Source: Alloyangia pacifica | Lineage (GTDB): Bacteria; Pseudomonadota; Alphaproteobacteria; Rhodobacterales; Rhodobacteraceae | Direction of reading: 5' to 3' | Assembly (NCBI RefSeq): GCF_900116195.1 | Contig: NZ_FOZW01000007.1 | Span: 248,001-312,000 of the forward strand | DNA: 64,000 bases | Shown: positions 54,315-63,755 of the stretch, piece after piece | How positions within the stretch are numbered: the stretch's first letter is position 1 | Layout: every line of letters begins with the position of its first letter | Notes under the pieces: generated by a model | What the model saw: the letters and a program-made list of their open reading frames with translations, nothing else | Told to the model about the DNA's origin: nothing | Database searches by the model: none | Position numbers and translations under genes: made by a program

Positions 54315-54932
54315 ATGACGAAGATCACCCTCTACGGACACCCCGACAGTGGCCACGCCTGCAAGGTGGCGCTGGCCCTCGCGCTGGCCGGGATCGCGCA
54401 TGAGACCGTCTTCGTCGACATCTGGTCCGCTCCCGAGACCCGCCCTGCCGATTTCCTTGCAGCCAGCCCGCTGGCGCAGGTGCCCGCGCTGGTGATTGAC
54501 GGCGAGACGATGACGCAATCCGGGGCCATTCTGCTGGAGATCGCGCAGCGCTGGCAGGTGCTGGGCGGCGAGAGCCCTGCCGGGATCCGCCGCGGCGCCG
54601 AGCTGCTGATGTGGGAGGCGAACCGCATCGGCATGTGCCTGCCGCAACTCATCGAATCCCGACGGCCCGGCGGCGAGCTGTTCCCCGAGGGCGCGATCGA
54701 CTGGCTCACCGGACGTTACGAGGCCGACCGCGATAATTTCGACCGGCTGCTCGGCGCGGAGCCGTTCTTTCATGGCGATGCGCCGGGGATCGGCGACTGC
54801 GCGATCTGGGGCTACGTGCAATGGCTCGACAAGGCCGGCGTCGCGCCTTCGGAGGCGATGGCGGGCTGGGTCGGGCGCATGCGGGCGCTGCCGCAGATGC
54901 GTCCCCGCGGGGACGACTGGTTCCCCTCTTGA
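54315..54932 (+). CDS. Glutathione S-transferase
   Basis: A 205-residue cytosolic GST. N-terminal thioredoxin fold (KITLYGHPDSGHACKVALALALAGIAHETVFVD) with SPLAQVPALVIDGETMTQSGAILLEIA, the glutathione-binding cis-Pro and Ser; C-terminal helices include EPFFHGDAPGIGDCAIWGYVQWLDKAG. The substrate is unknown. It is divergent from the Rieske gene (210 bases apart) and convergent with the LuxR regulator gene. Confidence 0.9.
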   Translation: MTKITLYGHPDSGHACKVALALALAGIAHETVFVDIWSAPETRPADFLAASPLAQVPALVIDGETMTQSGAILLEIAQRWQVLGGESPAGIRRGAELLMWEANRIGMCLPQLIESRRPGGELFPEGAIDWLTGRYEADRDNFDRLLGAEPFFHGDAPGIGDCAIWGYVQWLDKAGVAPSEAMAGWVGRMRALPQMRPRGDDWFPS

Positions 54933-54948
54933 GCTCTGCTGGGGAGGG

Positions 54949-55743
54949 TCAGTCCGCAAGCAGCGGCAGGATCAGCGAGAAGAGCTCGCCCTGCGAGGAG
55001 ATGCCGCATTTGCGGTAGAGCTGCTTGCGAAAGACCTTCACCGTCTGCGGGCTGAGGTCGAGCCGCAAGGCGATCGACACGGTCGAATGGCCCCGCAGGA
55101 TCAGCAGCGCCACCTCGGCCTGCCGCGGGCTGAGGCTGATCCGATGCTCGTCCAGCAGCGCGTGGATCAACCTTTCGGTGAGCGCCGCGTCGGTATAGTC
55201 GCCGGAGGACGACAGGCCGCCCCATTGCTTTTCGCACAATGCGCAGGCAATCGGGGCTATTTTCTGTGCAAACTCCACGTCACGTTGCGAAAAGCTGCGC
55301 GCGGACGAGGCGTCGCGTCCGAGGCAGACATGCACGGATACCCCCTCGGCCGGATTGGCCACATAGGCGATCTCGTCGATCAGCGTGGTGCGCCGGTAGT
55401 AGGCCGCGAAATACTCGTTCCGCAGGAAGGCATCGGGCGCGATATCGCGCAGCCGGTAGAGCCCGGCGGGGACCCTCCGCACGTGCAGATCATGGAAGGG
55501 GTCCAGAAGGTAAGCTCCTGAAAGATAGTCTTCTTCCAGTCTTTCATGCACCTTCGGCTCGCGCGACTGGGTGAACAGGACCTGCGGCTTTCGGGCCTGG
55601 AAGTAAGCCAGCATGGTGGTGTTGTCGATGTCGTAGCTGTGGCTCAGCCACTCGTAGAGCGCGGCGGCGAAATCTTCGCTGCCAAGCGCGGTGATCGCCC
55701 TGCCCAGATGGTCCTCGGCGCTGCCTTCGGGACGTTCCATCAT
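54949..55743 (-). CDS. LuxR-type transcriptional regulator
   Basis: A 264-residue regulator with a C-terminal LuxR/NarL-type helix-turn-helix (about 200-260; LSPRQAEVALLILRGHSTVSIALRLDLSPQTVKVFRKQLYRKCGI). The N-terminal 190 residues do not show the autoinducer-binding Trp/Tyr/Asp pattern that I know, nor a receiver domain, so the ligand is unknown. It is divergent from the ABC transporter operon with an 84-base shared upstream region that carries a 16-bp palindrome; it is therefore the likely regulator of the transport and catabolic genes. Confidence 0.85.
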   Translation of the reverse strand: MMERPEGSAEDHLGRAITALGSEDFAAALYEWLSHSYDIDNTTMLAYFQARKPQVLFTQSREPKVHERLEEDYLSGAYLLDPFHDLHVRRVPAGLYRLRDIAPDAFLRNEYFAAYYRRTTLIDEIAYVANPAEGVSVHVCLGRDASSARSFSQRDVEFAQKIAPIACALCEKQWGGLSSSGDYTDAALTERLIHALLDEHRISLSPRQAEVALLILRGHSTVSIALRLDLSPQTVKVFRKQLYRKCGISSQGELFSLILPLLAD

Positions 55744-55751
55744 ACCTCTTT

Positions 55752-55767
55752 GGGGGTATATACCCCC
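55752..55767. promoter_or_regulatory. Candidate operator: perfect 16-bp palindrome in the luxR-ABC divergent region
   Basis: GGGGGTATATACCCCC, with a further half-site GGGGGTATAG at 55804-55813, both between the divergent starts at 55743 and 55828. No stem-loop role is expected at this place, so protein binding is the simpler reading. Confidence 0.6.
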
Positions 55768-55827
55768 CGTTTCGCCGGTTTATAGCCTGACCTTCGAGAA
55801 ACCGGGGGTATAGGGCAAGGGGATTCG

Positions 55828-56913
55828 ATGGCGGATAACGCGGCTCCTTTGACGGCGAATGCGGTCGAGATCGACAACGTGGTGAAGCGCTACGGCTTCG
55901 TCACCGCGCTGCACGGCGTGTCGATGCAGATCGGCGACGGCGAGTTCTTCACCCTGCTCGGCCCCTCGGGCTGCGGCAAGACCACGCTGCTGCGCTGCAT
56001 CGCCGGCTTCGAGGATGTCTCGGAGGGTGCGATCCGCCTCCACGGGCAGGACATCGCGCCGCTGCCGCCGCACAAGCGCGAGGTGAACACCGTCTTCCAG
56101 CAATATGCGCTGTTCCCGCATATGACCGTCTCGCAGAACACCAGCTTCGGCCTGCTGCGGCTGGGCTGGAGCGCCGCGGATGCAGAGGCACGGGCCAAAC
56201 AGGTGCTCGATCTGGTGCAGCTCGGTCAATTCGCCGAGCGCCGCCCGGGGCAGCTCTCGGGTGGGCAGCAGCAGCGCGTCGCGCTGGCCCGTGCACTGGC
56301 ACCTCGGCCCAAGGTGCTGCTGCTCGACGAGCCGCTCTCGGCGCTCGACCTGAAACTGCGGCAGGCGGTGCGCTCGGAGCTCAAAGCGATCCAGCGCGAG
56401 ACCGGCATCGCCTTTGTGTTCGTCACCCACGATCAGGAAGAGGCGCTGACCATGTCCGACCGCATCGCGGTGATGTCGGCGGGCCACGTGCAGCAGATCG
56501 GCACCCCGCGTGAGATCTATGAGGCACCGAGCAACCGCTTCGTGGCCGACTTCATCGGCGAGACCAACCTGCTTGATGTGACCGTGAGCCGGGTGGCGGA
56601 TGGCGCGGCCGAGATCCTGCTGCCCGGAGGCGCGCGGCTGAGCTGCCCGGCGGCGCTGGGCGCGCGTGTGGGGCAGGGGCACCTGTCGCTGCGGCCCGAG
56701 CGGCTGGGCATTACCATTTCGGGGCAGGGGCAGTTGCAGGCGACGGTCGAGGATCACGTCTACCTCGGCACCGACACGCAGCTGCACATGCGGCTCGGCA
56801 GCGGCGAGGCGCTGGTGGTGCGGCTGCAGAACGGCGCGGGGGCGATCCCCGAGCGCGGCGCACGGCTGGGGCTCGAGATCGAGGCGGGCGCGGCGCGCCT
56901 GCTGTCGGACTGA
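55828..56913 (+). CDS. ABC transporter ATP-binding protein, PotA-like
   Basis: ATPase of a spermidine/putrescine-type importer, 361 residues. Walker [10 protein letters not shown] at 45-53, signature LSGGQ at 143-147, Walker B VLLLDE at 163-168, H-loop VTHDQEEAL, and a C-terminal TOBE domain (about 280-355; [38 protein letters not shown]). Domain order and length match PotA. First gene of a four-gene transporter unit; its stop overlaps the next start (TGATG). Confidence 0.94.
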   Translation: MADNAAPLTANAVEIDNVVKRYGFVTALHGVSMQIGDGEFFTLLGPSGCGKTTLLRCIAGFEDVSEGAIRLHGQDIAPLPPHKREVNTVFQQYALFPHMTVSQNTSFGLLRLGWSAADAEARAKQVLDLVQLGQFAERRPGQLSGGQQQRVALARALAPRPKVLLLDEPLSALDLKLRQAVRSELKAIQRETGIAFVFVTHDQEEALTMSDRIAVMSAGHVQQIGTPREIYEAPSNRFVADFIGETNLLDVTVSRVADGAAEILLPGGARLSCPAALGARVGQGHLSLRPERLGITISGQGQLQATVEDHVYLGTDTQLHMRLGSGEALVVRLQNGAGAIPERGARLGLEIEAGAARLLSD

Positions 56914-57830
56914 TGGCCGGCGGCGCGCCGGGGGGCGCTTCCAAGTCGGAGATCTACAAGGGCAACGGGCCGAAGCTGCTTCTGCCCGCCTGGCTGTTCA
57001 TCGGGGTCTTCCTGGTGATGCCGGTGGCGATCATGGCGATCTACTCCTTCCTGACCAAGGAATTCCGGGGCGGGGTGATCTGGGAGTTCACCCTGGCCGC
57101 CTACGACCAGTTCTTCCTTGATCGCGGCCTCTTCGGGGACGAGCCGCCGAGCATCGAGTGGACCTATATCGGCATCTTCTGGCGCTCGATCTGGCAGGCC
57201 GGGCTTGCCACGGTGCTCTGCCTGCTGATCGGCTTCCCGACGGCATGGTTCATCGCCACGCGCGATGTGAAGGCGCGCTCGGTCTGGCTGTTCCTGATCA
57301 CCGTGCCCTACTGGGTGAACCTGCTCATTCGCACCGTGTCGATGAAATTCCTGATCCGCGACACCGGCCCGCTGAACGAGTTCCTGCTGGCGCTCGGGGT
57401 GATCGACACGCCGCTGGCGCTGGTAAACACCAATTTCGCGGTGCAGCTGGGGCTCTTCTACAGCTACCTGCCATTCATGGTGCTGCCGATCTACGCCGCC
57501 GTCGAGCGCTACGACTTCTCGATGTCCGAGGCGGCGGCGGATCTCTATGCCAGCAGCTGGGCAACGCTGCGGCTGGTGATCCTGCCGGTGGTGAAGCCGG
57601 GGATCGTGGCGGGCTGCATCCTGGTTTTCGTGCCCTCGCTGGGGGCGTTTCTTGCGCCCGACCTCTTGGGCGGGGCCAAGACCTTCATGATCGGCTCGCT
57701 GATCGAGGAACAGTTCAAGGGCGCGGCGGGCAACTGGCCCTTTGGCGCGGCGGCCTCGATGATCCTGCTGACCATCGTCATGGGCGTGCTGCTGGTGCAC
57801 GCGCGGGCGCAGACGAAGGGGGAGCGGTGA
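56913..57830 (+). CDS. ABC transporter permease, PotB-like
   Basis: Inner-membrane permease of 305 residues with about six helices (first at 22-44). The EAA loop for ATPase contact is [63 protein letters not shown] and [12 protein letters not shown] are typical of the polyamine permease PotB/PotH. Start overlaps the ATPase stop, and its own stop overlaps the next permease start. Confidence 0.93.
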   Translation: MAGGAPGGASKSEIYKGNGPKLLLPAWLFIGVFLVMPVAIMAIYSFLTKEFRGGVIWEFTLAAYDQFFLDRGLFGDEPPSIEWTYIGIFWRSIWQAGLATVLCLLIGFPTAWFIATRDVKARSVWLFLITVPYWVNLLIRTVSMKFLIRDTGPLNEFLLALGVIDTPLALVNTNFAVQLGLFYSYLPFMVLPIYAAVERYDFSMSEAAADLYASSWATLRLVILPVVKPGIVAGCILVFVPSLGAFLAPDLLGGAKTFMIGSLIEEQFKGAAGNWPFGAAASMILLTIVMGVLLVHARAQTKGER

Positions 57831-58639
57831 TGGCCAAGCCCGTCGACCTGCGCCGCTTCACCGGCTTTCGCGCGATCACCTGGCTCTGCCTCTTCGTGCT
57901 CTATGCGCCGCTGGTGATCGTGGCGATCTACAGCTTCAATGACAGTACCTCGATCACCCGCTGGGGCGGCTTCTCGCTGAAGTGGTACGTGGATGTCTTC
58001 ACCGGCCCCGAGGCCCCGAAGTTTCGCGACGCGGCGATCAACAGCTTCACCATCGCCATCGGCGCGGCGATCTGCGCCACGCTGATCGCAACCGCAGCCG
58101 CCGTGGCGATGAACCGGGCCGGGCGCTTCCGGGGCAAGACCGCCAGCCTCGCGCTGATCAACCTGCCGCTCATGGTGCCCGAGATCGTCACCGCCGTGGC
58201 CTCGCTGGTGTTCTTCATCACCATCGGCTTCAAGACCGGGCTGCTGACCATCTTCCTCGCACATATCGTGTTCTGCATCCCCTTCGCCTACCTGCCGATC
58301 TCGGCGCGGATGCAGAGCGTGCCGGACATGTACGAGCAGGCGGCGATGGACCTTTACGCCACCCCTTGGGAGGCGTTCCGGCTGGTGCTGCTGCCGCTGA
58401 TGGTGCCGGGGATCCTCTCGGGGTTCCTCTTGGCCTTCATCATCTCGCTCGACGATTTCCTGATCACGAATTTCGTCAAGGGCGCCGGGGTCGAGACCCT
58501 GCCCACGGCGATCTTCGGATCGGTCAAACAGGGCATCAAGCCCAACATCATGGCCATATCGACCCTGCTTCTCGGGGTCTCGGTGGTCTTCGTCACGCTC
58601 TCCTGGATCATCGGGCGGGCGGGGCAAACCAAACGATAA
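57830..58639 (+). CDS. ABC transporter permease, PotC-like
   Basis: Second permease of 269 residues, with about six helices. It shows the PotC/PotI pattern: [30 protein letters not shown] at the N-terminus and the EAA loop [53 protein letters not shown] overlaps the stop of the first permease. The binding-protein gene follows after 44 bases. Confidence 0.93.
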   Translation: MAKPVDLRRFTGFRAITWLCLFVLYAPLVIVAIYSFNDSTSITRWGGFSLKWYVDVFTGPEAPKFRDAAINSFTIAIGAAICATLIATAAAVAMNRAGRFRGKTASLALINLPLMVPEIVTAVASLVFFITIGFKTGLLTIFLAHIVFCIPFAYLPISARMQSVPDMYEQAAMDLYATPWEAFRLVLLPLMVPGILSGFLLAFIISLDDFLITNFVKGAGVETLPTAIFGSVKQGIKPNIMAISTLLLGVSVVFVTLSWIIGRAGQTKR

Positions 58640-58683
58640 AAACCAAAGAAAACATCCAACAGACCAACAGCGGAGACTTTGAC

Positions 58684-59709
58684 ATGAAGACCTTCCTCAC
58701 CACGTCCGTGCTGGCGCTGTCGCTGGCCACTGCCGCCAGCGCCGAGGGCAAGCTCTCGCTCTACCACTGGTTCGAGTACATCCCGCAGGAGCTGCTCGAC
58801 AAGTTCGCCGCCGAATACGATGTCGAGGTGACCATGGACACCTTCGACAGCAACGAGGCGCTGCTGGCCGCGCTGAAGGCGGGCAAGATGGGCAGCTACG
58901 ACCTCGCGGTGCCGGGCGACTACATGGTCAAGATCATGGGTGACGAGGGCATGCTCGATACCTTCGAGCCGAGCGAGCTGAGCAACTTCGGCAATATCGA
59001 GGACAAGTGGCTGGACGTCGATTTCGACCCGGGCCGCAAGTCGTCGATCCCCTACCAGTGGGGCTCGACCTCCTTCTCGGTGAACAAGGAGGTCTACGAC
59101 GGCCCGCTCGACAGCCTTTCGCTGATCTTCGAGCCGCCGGCGGAGCTGAAGGGGAAGATCAACGTGCTCGACACCTCGGGCGAGACGCTGACGCTGGCTT
59201 CGCTCTACCTCGGCATCCCGCAGTGCAGCTCGGACCGCGAGCAGCTCAAGCAGCTCAACGCGCTGGTGCAGGACGCCAAGCCCGACTGGGCAAGCTTCGG
59301 CTCGGACGTGGCCAAGGACGTGCTGGTCTCGGGCGATGCGGCCGCCGGCATGATCTGGTCGGGCTTCTCGGCCAAGGCCCGCGCCGAGGGCGCGCCCATC
59401 GAATACGTCTTCCCCAAGGAAGGCATGATCGTCTGGATGGACAACGTGGTGCTGCTGAAGGATGCGCCGAACCGCGACAATGCGCTGAAGTTCATGGACT
59501 TCCTGCTCGAGCCCGAGAATGCCGCCGCGGTCACCAACTACGCGCAATACACCGCCGGCGTGAAGGGCGTGGAGGAGTTCCTCGACCCCGAAGTCGCCAA
59601 TTCCCCGGAATCGAACCCGCCCGCGGATGCCAAGGGTGTCTTCGTCGAGGCCTGCGCGCAGGACGTGCAGGAGATGTACGACGCGATTTGGACCAACCTG
59701 AAGAAGTGA
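58684..59709 (+). CDS. Periplasmic polyamine-type substrate-binding protein, PotD/PotF-like
   Basis: A 341-residue solute receptor with signal peptide (1-20, ASAEG). The mature start KLSLYHWFEYIPQELLDKFAAEYDVEV and DLAVPGDYMVKIM, IPYQWGSTSFSVNKEVYD and NVVLLKDAPNRDNALKFMDFLLEPENAA are typical of PotD/SpuD proteins. Acidic residues that bind amine groups are plausible but I cannot assign the ligand. CGGAG precedes the ATG. The hydrolase gene follows after 17 bases. Confidence 0.93.
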   Translation: MKTFLTTSVLALSLATAASAEGKLSLYHWFEYIPQELLDKFAAEYDVEVTMDTFDSNEALLAALKAGKMGSYDLAVPGDYMVKIMGDEGMLDTFEPSELSNFGNIEDKWLDVDFDPGRKSSIPYQWGSTSFSVNKEVYDGPLDSLSLIFEPPAELKGKINVLDTSGETLTLASLYLGIPQCSSDREQLKQLNALVQDAKPDWASFGSDVAKDVLVSGDAAAGMIWSGFSAKARAEGAPIEYVFPKEGMIVWMDNVVLLKDAPNRDNALKFMDFLLEPENAAAVTNYAQYTAGVKGVEEFLDPEVANSPESNPPADAKGVFVEACAQDVQEMYDAIWTNLKK

Positions 59710-59726
59710 ACACCTGAAAAGTGACG

Positions 59727-60488
59727 ATGAAACTTGCCCTCTACCAGGGTCCGCCGATCGGCGGTGATCTCGAGGCGGGGTTCTCCCGCCTCGAGACGCA
59801 ACTCAAGGCGGCGGCAGCCGCAGGAGCGCGGCTGCTGATCGCGCCCGAGCTCTTCCTGCCGGGCTACAACCGGCCCGACCTGCACGGCACCCTGTCGCAG
59901 CCGCGCGGCGGGGCGTGGTGCCAGCGTCTTTCGGCCATGGCGCGTGACGCCGGATGCGGCCTCTGCCTCGGCTGGGCCGAGCGCGACGGCGACACGGTCT
60001 ACAACTCGGCCACCTGCTGGGACGCCACCGGCGCCGAGGTCGGCCATTACCGCAAGATCCAGCTCTTCGGCCCGATGGAGAAGGCCAGCTTTGCTCCGGG
60101 CGATGCCTATTGCCTGTTCGAGCTGGAGGGTCTGACGACCGCGATGCTGATCTGCTACGACGTGGAATTTGCGCCGCACGTGAAGGCGCTTGCTGCACGT
60201 GGCGCCGAATTGATCCTCGTGCCCACCGCCAATCCGGCGGGCTTCGAGCATGTCTCCAACGTCTTCGTCCCCGCCCGCGCGGCGGAGTCGGACGTCACCA
60301 TTGCCTACGCAAATTTCTGCGGCACCGATGACGGTCTCGATTTTGGCGGGAATTCCGTCATTGCCGCCCCCGACGCCCGTCTCATTGCGAAGGCCGGGAC
60401 CGGCGAGACGCTGCTGATCGCCGAGGTCGGCGCGCCCATCGCGCCCGAGCTCCGCTCCACCCAAATCCAGGACTACAGGGAGGTCTAA
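59727..60488 (+). CDS. Carbon-nitrogen hydrolase (nitrilase superfamily)
   Basis: A 253-residue amidase-type enzyme with the catalytic triad E41 (LIAPELFLPGY), K110 (YRKIQLFGPME) and C143 (MLICYDVEF). The family includes N-carbamoylputrescine amidase, omega-amidase and related enzymes. Its place between a polyamine-type transporter and a class III aminotransferase points to an amine-derived amide, such as a product of putrescine or agmatine breakdown; this is inference. I prefer the ATG at 59727 over the GTG two codons earlier. The stop is three bases before the aminotransferase start. Confidence 0.9.
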   Translation: MKLALYQGPPIGGDLEAGFSRLETQLKAAAAAGARLLIAPELFLPGYNRPDLHGTLSQPRGGAWCQRLSAMARDAGCGLCLGWAERDGDTVYNSATCWDATGAEVGHYRKIQLFGPMEKASFAPGDAYCLFELEGLTTAMLICYDVEFAPHVKALAARGAELILVPTANPAGFEHVSNVFVPARAAESDVTIAYANFCGTDDGLDFGGNSVIAAPDARLIAKAGTGETLLIAEVGAPIAPELRSTQIQDYREV

Positions 60489-60491
60489 CCC

Positions 60492-61856
60492 ATGTCGCTC
60501 GATCTCGACATTTCCACCGATGGCGTGCTCACCGCCGACACCAACCTCGTCCAAAGCTGGGCCGACCTCAATGCGCTCAAGCAGTCGGGTGCGCGCACGG
60601 TCATCGTCAGCGCCGAGGGCGCCATGGTGCGCGACAGCGAGGGCAACGAGCTGATCGACGGCATCGGCGGGCTGTGGTGTGTCAACGCCGGGCACCGCCG
60701 CACCGAGATCATCGACGCGATCAAGGAGCAGCTCGACACGCTCGACTTCTACTCGACCTTCTACAACTTCACCCACCCCGCGGCGGCTGCGTTGGCCGTG
60801 AAGCTGGCCGAGCTGGCGCCGGGCACCCTCAACAAGGTGCATTTCGGAAACTCCGGCTCGGTCGCCAACGAGACCGCGATCCGTATCCTGCACCACTATT
60901 ACAACCGTCTCGGACAGCCGCAGAAGAAGCGCATCCTGTCGCGCCATGGCGCATACCACGGTTCGACCAACCTCGCGGTGGCGATGACCACCCCGGGCTA
61001 TTCCGAAGGCTGGGACAAGTCCGGTGAGCTGGTGCATCACCTGCGCTGCCCGCACCATTGGCGCGAGGGCGGCGAGATGACCGAGGCGGAGTTCCTCGGC
61101 GTGCTGAAGCAGGACCTGCTCGACACCATCCAGCATTACGGAGCCGAGACCATCGCCTGCATGATCGCAGAGCCGATCATGGGCGCCGGCGGCGTCATCG
61201 TCCCGCCCGAGGGCTACCACACCGAGATGGCCGCGATCTGCCGCGCCCATGACATCAAATACGTGACCGACGAGGTGGTGACCGCCTTTGGCCGGCTCGG
61301 GCATTTCTTCGCCTCGAAGGATGTCTTCGGGGTGCAGCCCGATATCATCAACACCGCCAAGGGGCTCACCTCGGGCTACCAGCCGCTGTCGGCCACCATC
61401 ATGTCGGACGAGATCCATGAGGTGATCTCGGGCCCGGGCGGCATGTTCTTCCACGGCATGACCTACTCGGGCCACCCGGCCGCCGCCGCCGCGGGGCTGG
61501 CCAATATCGCGCTGATGGAGCGGGAGCAGATCCCCGAGCGGGTGCGCACCTCGGGCAAGCGCTTCGAGGCGCTGCTGCGGCAACTTGAAGAGTTCGACAT
61601 CGTCGGCGAGGTGCGCGGCAGCCACTTCATGATCGGCATCGAGTTCGTGAAGGACAAGGCGACCAAGGCACCCTTCGCGCCCGAGGAGCTGATCGGCCTG
61701 CGCGTCGCGCGCGAGGCGCAGAAGCGCGGGCTGATCGCGCGCCCGCTCGGCAATATCCTGATCCTGTCGCCCACGCTGATCATGGATGACGCGATGATCG
61801 ACCGGGTTGCGGACATTCTGCGCGAGAGCATTGCTGCATTGCAGAGCAGCCTGTGA
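60492..61856 (+). CDS. Class III aminotransferase (putrescine/diamine-type)
   Basis: PLP omega-aminotransferase of 454 residues. Motifs: GNELIDGIGGLWCVNAGH, FGNSGSVANETAIRI, SRHGAYHGSTNLAVAMT, AEPIMGAGGVIVPPEGY and the PLP lysine K290 (NTAKGLTSGYQPLSA). The overall similarity is to SpuC-like putrescine-pyruvate and related amine transaminases; a taurine or beta-alanine enzyme cannot be excluded. Three bases after the hydrolase gene, so the last gene of the amine module. A GC hairpin follows (about 61868-61893). Confidence 0.9.
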   Translation: MSLDLDISTDGVLTADTNLVQSWADLNALKQSGARTVIVSAEGAMVRDSEGNELIDGIGGLWCVNAGHRRTEIIDAIKEQLDTLDFYSTFYNFTHPAAAALAVKLAELAPGTLNKVHFGNSGSVANETAIRILHHYYNRLGQPQKKRILSRHGAYHGSTNLAVAMTTPGYSEGWDKSGELVHHLRCPHHWREGGEMTEAEFLGVLKQDLLDTIQHYGAETIACMIAEPIMGAGGVIVPPEGYHTEMAAICRAHDIKYVTDEVVTAFGRLGHFFASKDVFGVQPDIINTAKGLTSGYQPLSATIMSDEIHEVISGPGGMFFHGMTYSGHPAAAAAGLANIALMEREQIPERVRTSGKRFEALLRQLEEFDIVGEVRGSHFMIGIEFVKDKATKAPFAPEELIGLRVAREAQKRGLIARPLGNILILSPTLIMDDAMIDRVADILRESIAALQSSL

Positions 61857-61950
61857 CAAATTGACCGTGAGCGGGGCGTGCAGCGTCCCGCTCGCGTCTG
61901 ACCTGTGGTAAGGGTTGGGCAGTACTATCCTGCTTGGAAGGAGCCCAGAC

Positions 61951-62652
61951 ATGGATAAGCCGACCCCCCGCAAGACCACCACGCGTAGCCAGTCGACCTC
62001 GTCGCGGGGCACCGCCACCCGCCGCCGGACGCCCGCGAAATCCGCCGCGGTGAGCCCGTCCACCGCGGCAACTTCCGTGGCAAAAGAGACACCTGAGGTG
62101 ACCGAAGCGGCCCCCGCGCCGACCCCCGAAGCGCCCAAGGTGCCGGCCCCCGCGCCGGTCGAGGCGGCGGCTCCGGCGGCTCCCGCGGCGGAGAAGCCGG
62201 CCCCGAAACAGCGTGCCGCGCCGCGTCGCAAGCCTGCCGAATCGAGCAAACCCGCAGCCAAGCCCGCCGCGCCCAAGCCGGTGGCCGCGAAACCTGCGGC
62301 AGCGAAATCCGCCGCGCCGAAACCAGCCGCGCCGAAACCCGCCGCCAAGGCGGCCGTGGCCAGCCCGTCGGCCCCTGCCGAGCAAAGCCTGCGGGTGAGC
62401 TGGAACCTCGAGCCCTATGCGGCGACCGGTATCGTCGACACCATGCTGGACATCGGCGCGGAGTTGCAGAGCTTCACCGCCGAGCGGGTGCGCGAGGACG
62501 TGGCAACCCAGCACCGTATCCTGCACTGCAAGAGCCCTGCCGAGCTGATCCGCATCCAGAGCGCCTTCTTCCAGAAGGCCAGCGAGGACTACCGTGCACA
62601 TTGGGGCCGACTCGCCGAACTGGGCGGCAAGCTCTCGGTCATCCCCGGCTGA
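61951..62652 (+). CDS. Phasin family protein with histone H1-like Ala/Lys/Pro-rich N-terminus
   Basis: A 233-residue protein of two parts. Residues 1-145 are disordered and basic, with many PAAKPAA/PKPAA units similar to histone H1 tails. Residues 150-233 (GIVDTMLDIGAELQSFTAERVREDVATQHRILHCKSPAELIRIQSAFFQKASEDYRAH) form the helical phasin domain that coats polyhydroxyalkanoate granules. GGAAGGAG precedes the ATG at 61951. The basic tail may bind DNA as in PhaF of pseudomonads. A 3-hydroxybutyryl-CoA dehydrogenase gene lies 1.1 kb away. Confidence 0.85.
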   Translation: MDKPTPRKTTTRSQSTSSRGTATRRRTPAKSAAVSPSTAATSVAKETPEVTEAAPAPTPEAPKVPAPAPVEAAAPAAPAAEKPAPKQRAAPRRKPAESSKPAAKPAAPKPVAAKPAAAKSAAPKPAAPKPAAKAAVASPSAPAEQSLRVSWNLEPYAATGIVDTMLDIGAELQSFTAERVREDVATQHRILHCKSPAELIRIQSAFFQKASEDYRAHWGRLAELGGKLSVIPG

Positions 62653-62727
62653 TCCCGTTTCCTGCCCGCGCCCTTCCGGACCTCGGACGGGGCGCGGGGC
62701 TTGGAGGCGCAGCGCCCGCGCCTTCCG

Positions 62728-63594
62728 TCATTCTTCCCGCGTGAGCAACTCCGAAAGCGCCGGCGTCAGCGCCGCGGCGATCTCTTCGTGGGCGGCGGGG
62801 CTGAGCGCCTCTGCGGCGGCGGCGGCCTCGAAATCTGCAAAAATCATCCCCTCGGTACCCGCCTGCAGGCTGCCTGCGGAAAGCGGACGGTCGAGCAGCG
62901 CCGCGGCGCGCGGGCGCAGCGCCTCGATCATGCCGCGCTCGATGAACAGCGGTGCGGGGGACAGGGCGTTCACATGGGTCTCGGGTGGCGTGTGACCCGC
63001 GGCCCAGAGCACCACGGCACGCCCGCCGAGCAGCGTCAGAAGGTGCTTCATCCGCGCCACCCAGGCCAGTCGCAGCTCGGCGGTGACCTCGGCGAAACGC
63101 TCTTCGGAGATCTCGCGCAGCCGACCCAGCATGTGCAGGGTGAAATGGAACTCGGTGAAGTCCACCTCTGGAAAGAGCTGCTGCAGCCGGTCCGAGGCTC
63201 GCAGGAAGCGGTCGTTGCGCCGCGGATGCACGCCGTAGAAGCGGTTCGACATGTTCTGCGCCCCCATCACCTGGATCACGCAGAGATCGGCACGGGCGGC
63301 GAGGTTCAGCACCGCCGGATCGCCGATATAGAGATCGATACCGGCATTGATCACGCCGAGATTGACGCAGGGCAGGGGGATCCCGGCGTCGTCCAGCGCC
63401 CGTTCGACCAGCGCCCGTTCGACCAGTGCCGGAAAGGGCGACTCCACGAAGCGTCCGAAGGTTTCGGCGCCGCCCAGAAAGGCCACGTAGCGCCCGTCCA
63501 GCGCCCGTTTCGGCCCCCGGAACAGCAACCGCGACTTGCCATAGCGGCACGGAAAATATTCCAGAGCACCCTGAAAGGACCCGGCAACGGACAT
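62728..63594 (-). CDS. DUF6473 family protein
   Basis: A 288-residue protein with no catalytic motif known to me. The conserved blocks are GALEYFPCRYGKSRLLFRGPKRALDGRYVAFLGGAETFGRF, CVNLGVINAGIDLYIGDPAVLNLAARADLCVIQVMGAQNMSNRFYGVHPRRNDRFL, and VLWAAGHTPPE; these resemble an SGNH-hydrolase-like fold often found in Roseobacters near capsule or glycan genes. I prefer the ATG at 63594 (GGGGG upstream) over 63618. It contains a 15-bp tandem duplication. The gap of 75 bases to the phasin gene holds a GC hairpin (62665-62698). Confidence 0.78.
   Translation of the reverse strand: MSVAGSFQGALEYFPCRYGKSRLLFRGPKRALDGRYVAFLGGAETFGRFVESPFPALVERALVERALDDAGIPLPCVNLGVINAGIDLYIGDPAVLNLAARADLCVIQVMGAQNMSNRFYGVHPRRNDRFLRASDRLQQLFPEVDFTEFHFTLHMLGRLREISEERFAEVTAELRLAWVARMKHLLTLLGGRAVVLWAAGHTPPETHVNALSPAPLFIERGMIEALRPRAAALLDRPLSAGSLQAGTEGMIFADFEAAAAAEALSPAAHEEIAAALTPALSELLTREE
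63404..63433 (-). repeat. 15-bp tandem duplication within the DUF6473 gene
   Basis: Two consecutive copies of GCCCGTTCGACCAGC (second ends in T) encode the repeated ALVER unit, as in ALVERALVERAL. It keeps the frame. Confidence 0.75.
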
Positions 63595-63755
63595 GACGCC
63601 CCCCAATCTGATTCCCATTCACCCGGCGTCAGGATCGGCATCCCGCCCCAACAATTCGCTAATGCGAAAATGCGCACAAAAATTGCCGGGCTTCCGCTTG
63701 CGGCGGGCCCGGGCAGGGGCATAAGGTTGCCGCGCATGAGAGCAGGGTAGGGTCC

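Noticed and set aside
59538-62348. Very long open frame on the minus strand opposite the binding protein, hydrolase and aminotransferase genes
   Set aside because: It mirrors well-supported genes on the plus strand, has no recognisable domain and is explained by high GC with few stop codons in that antisense frame.
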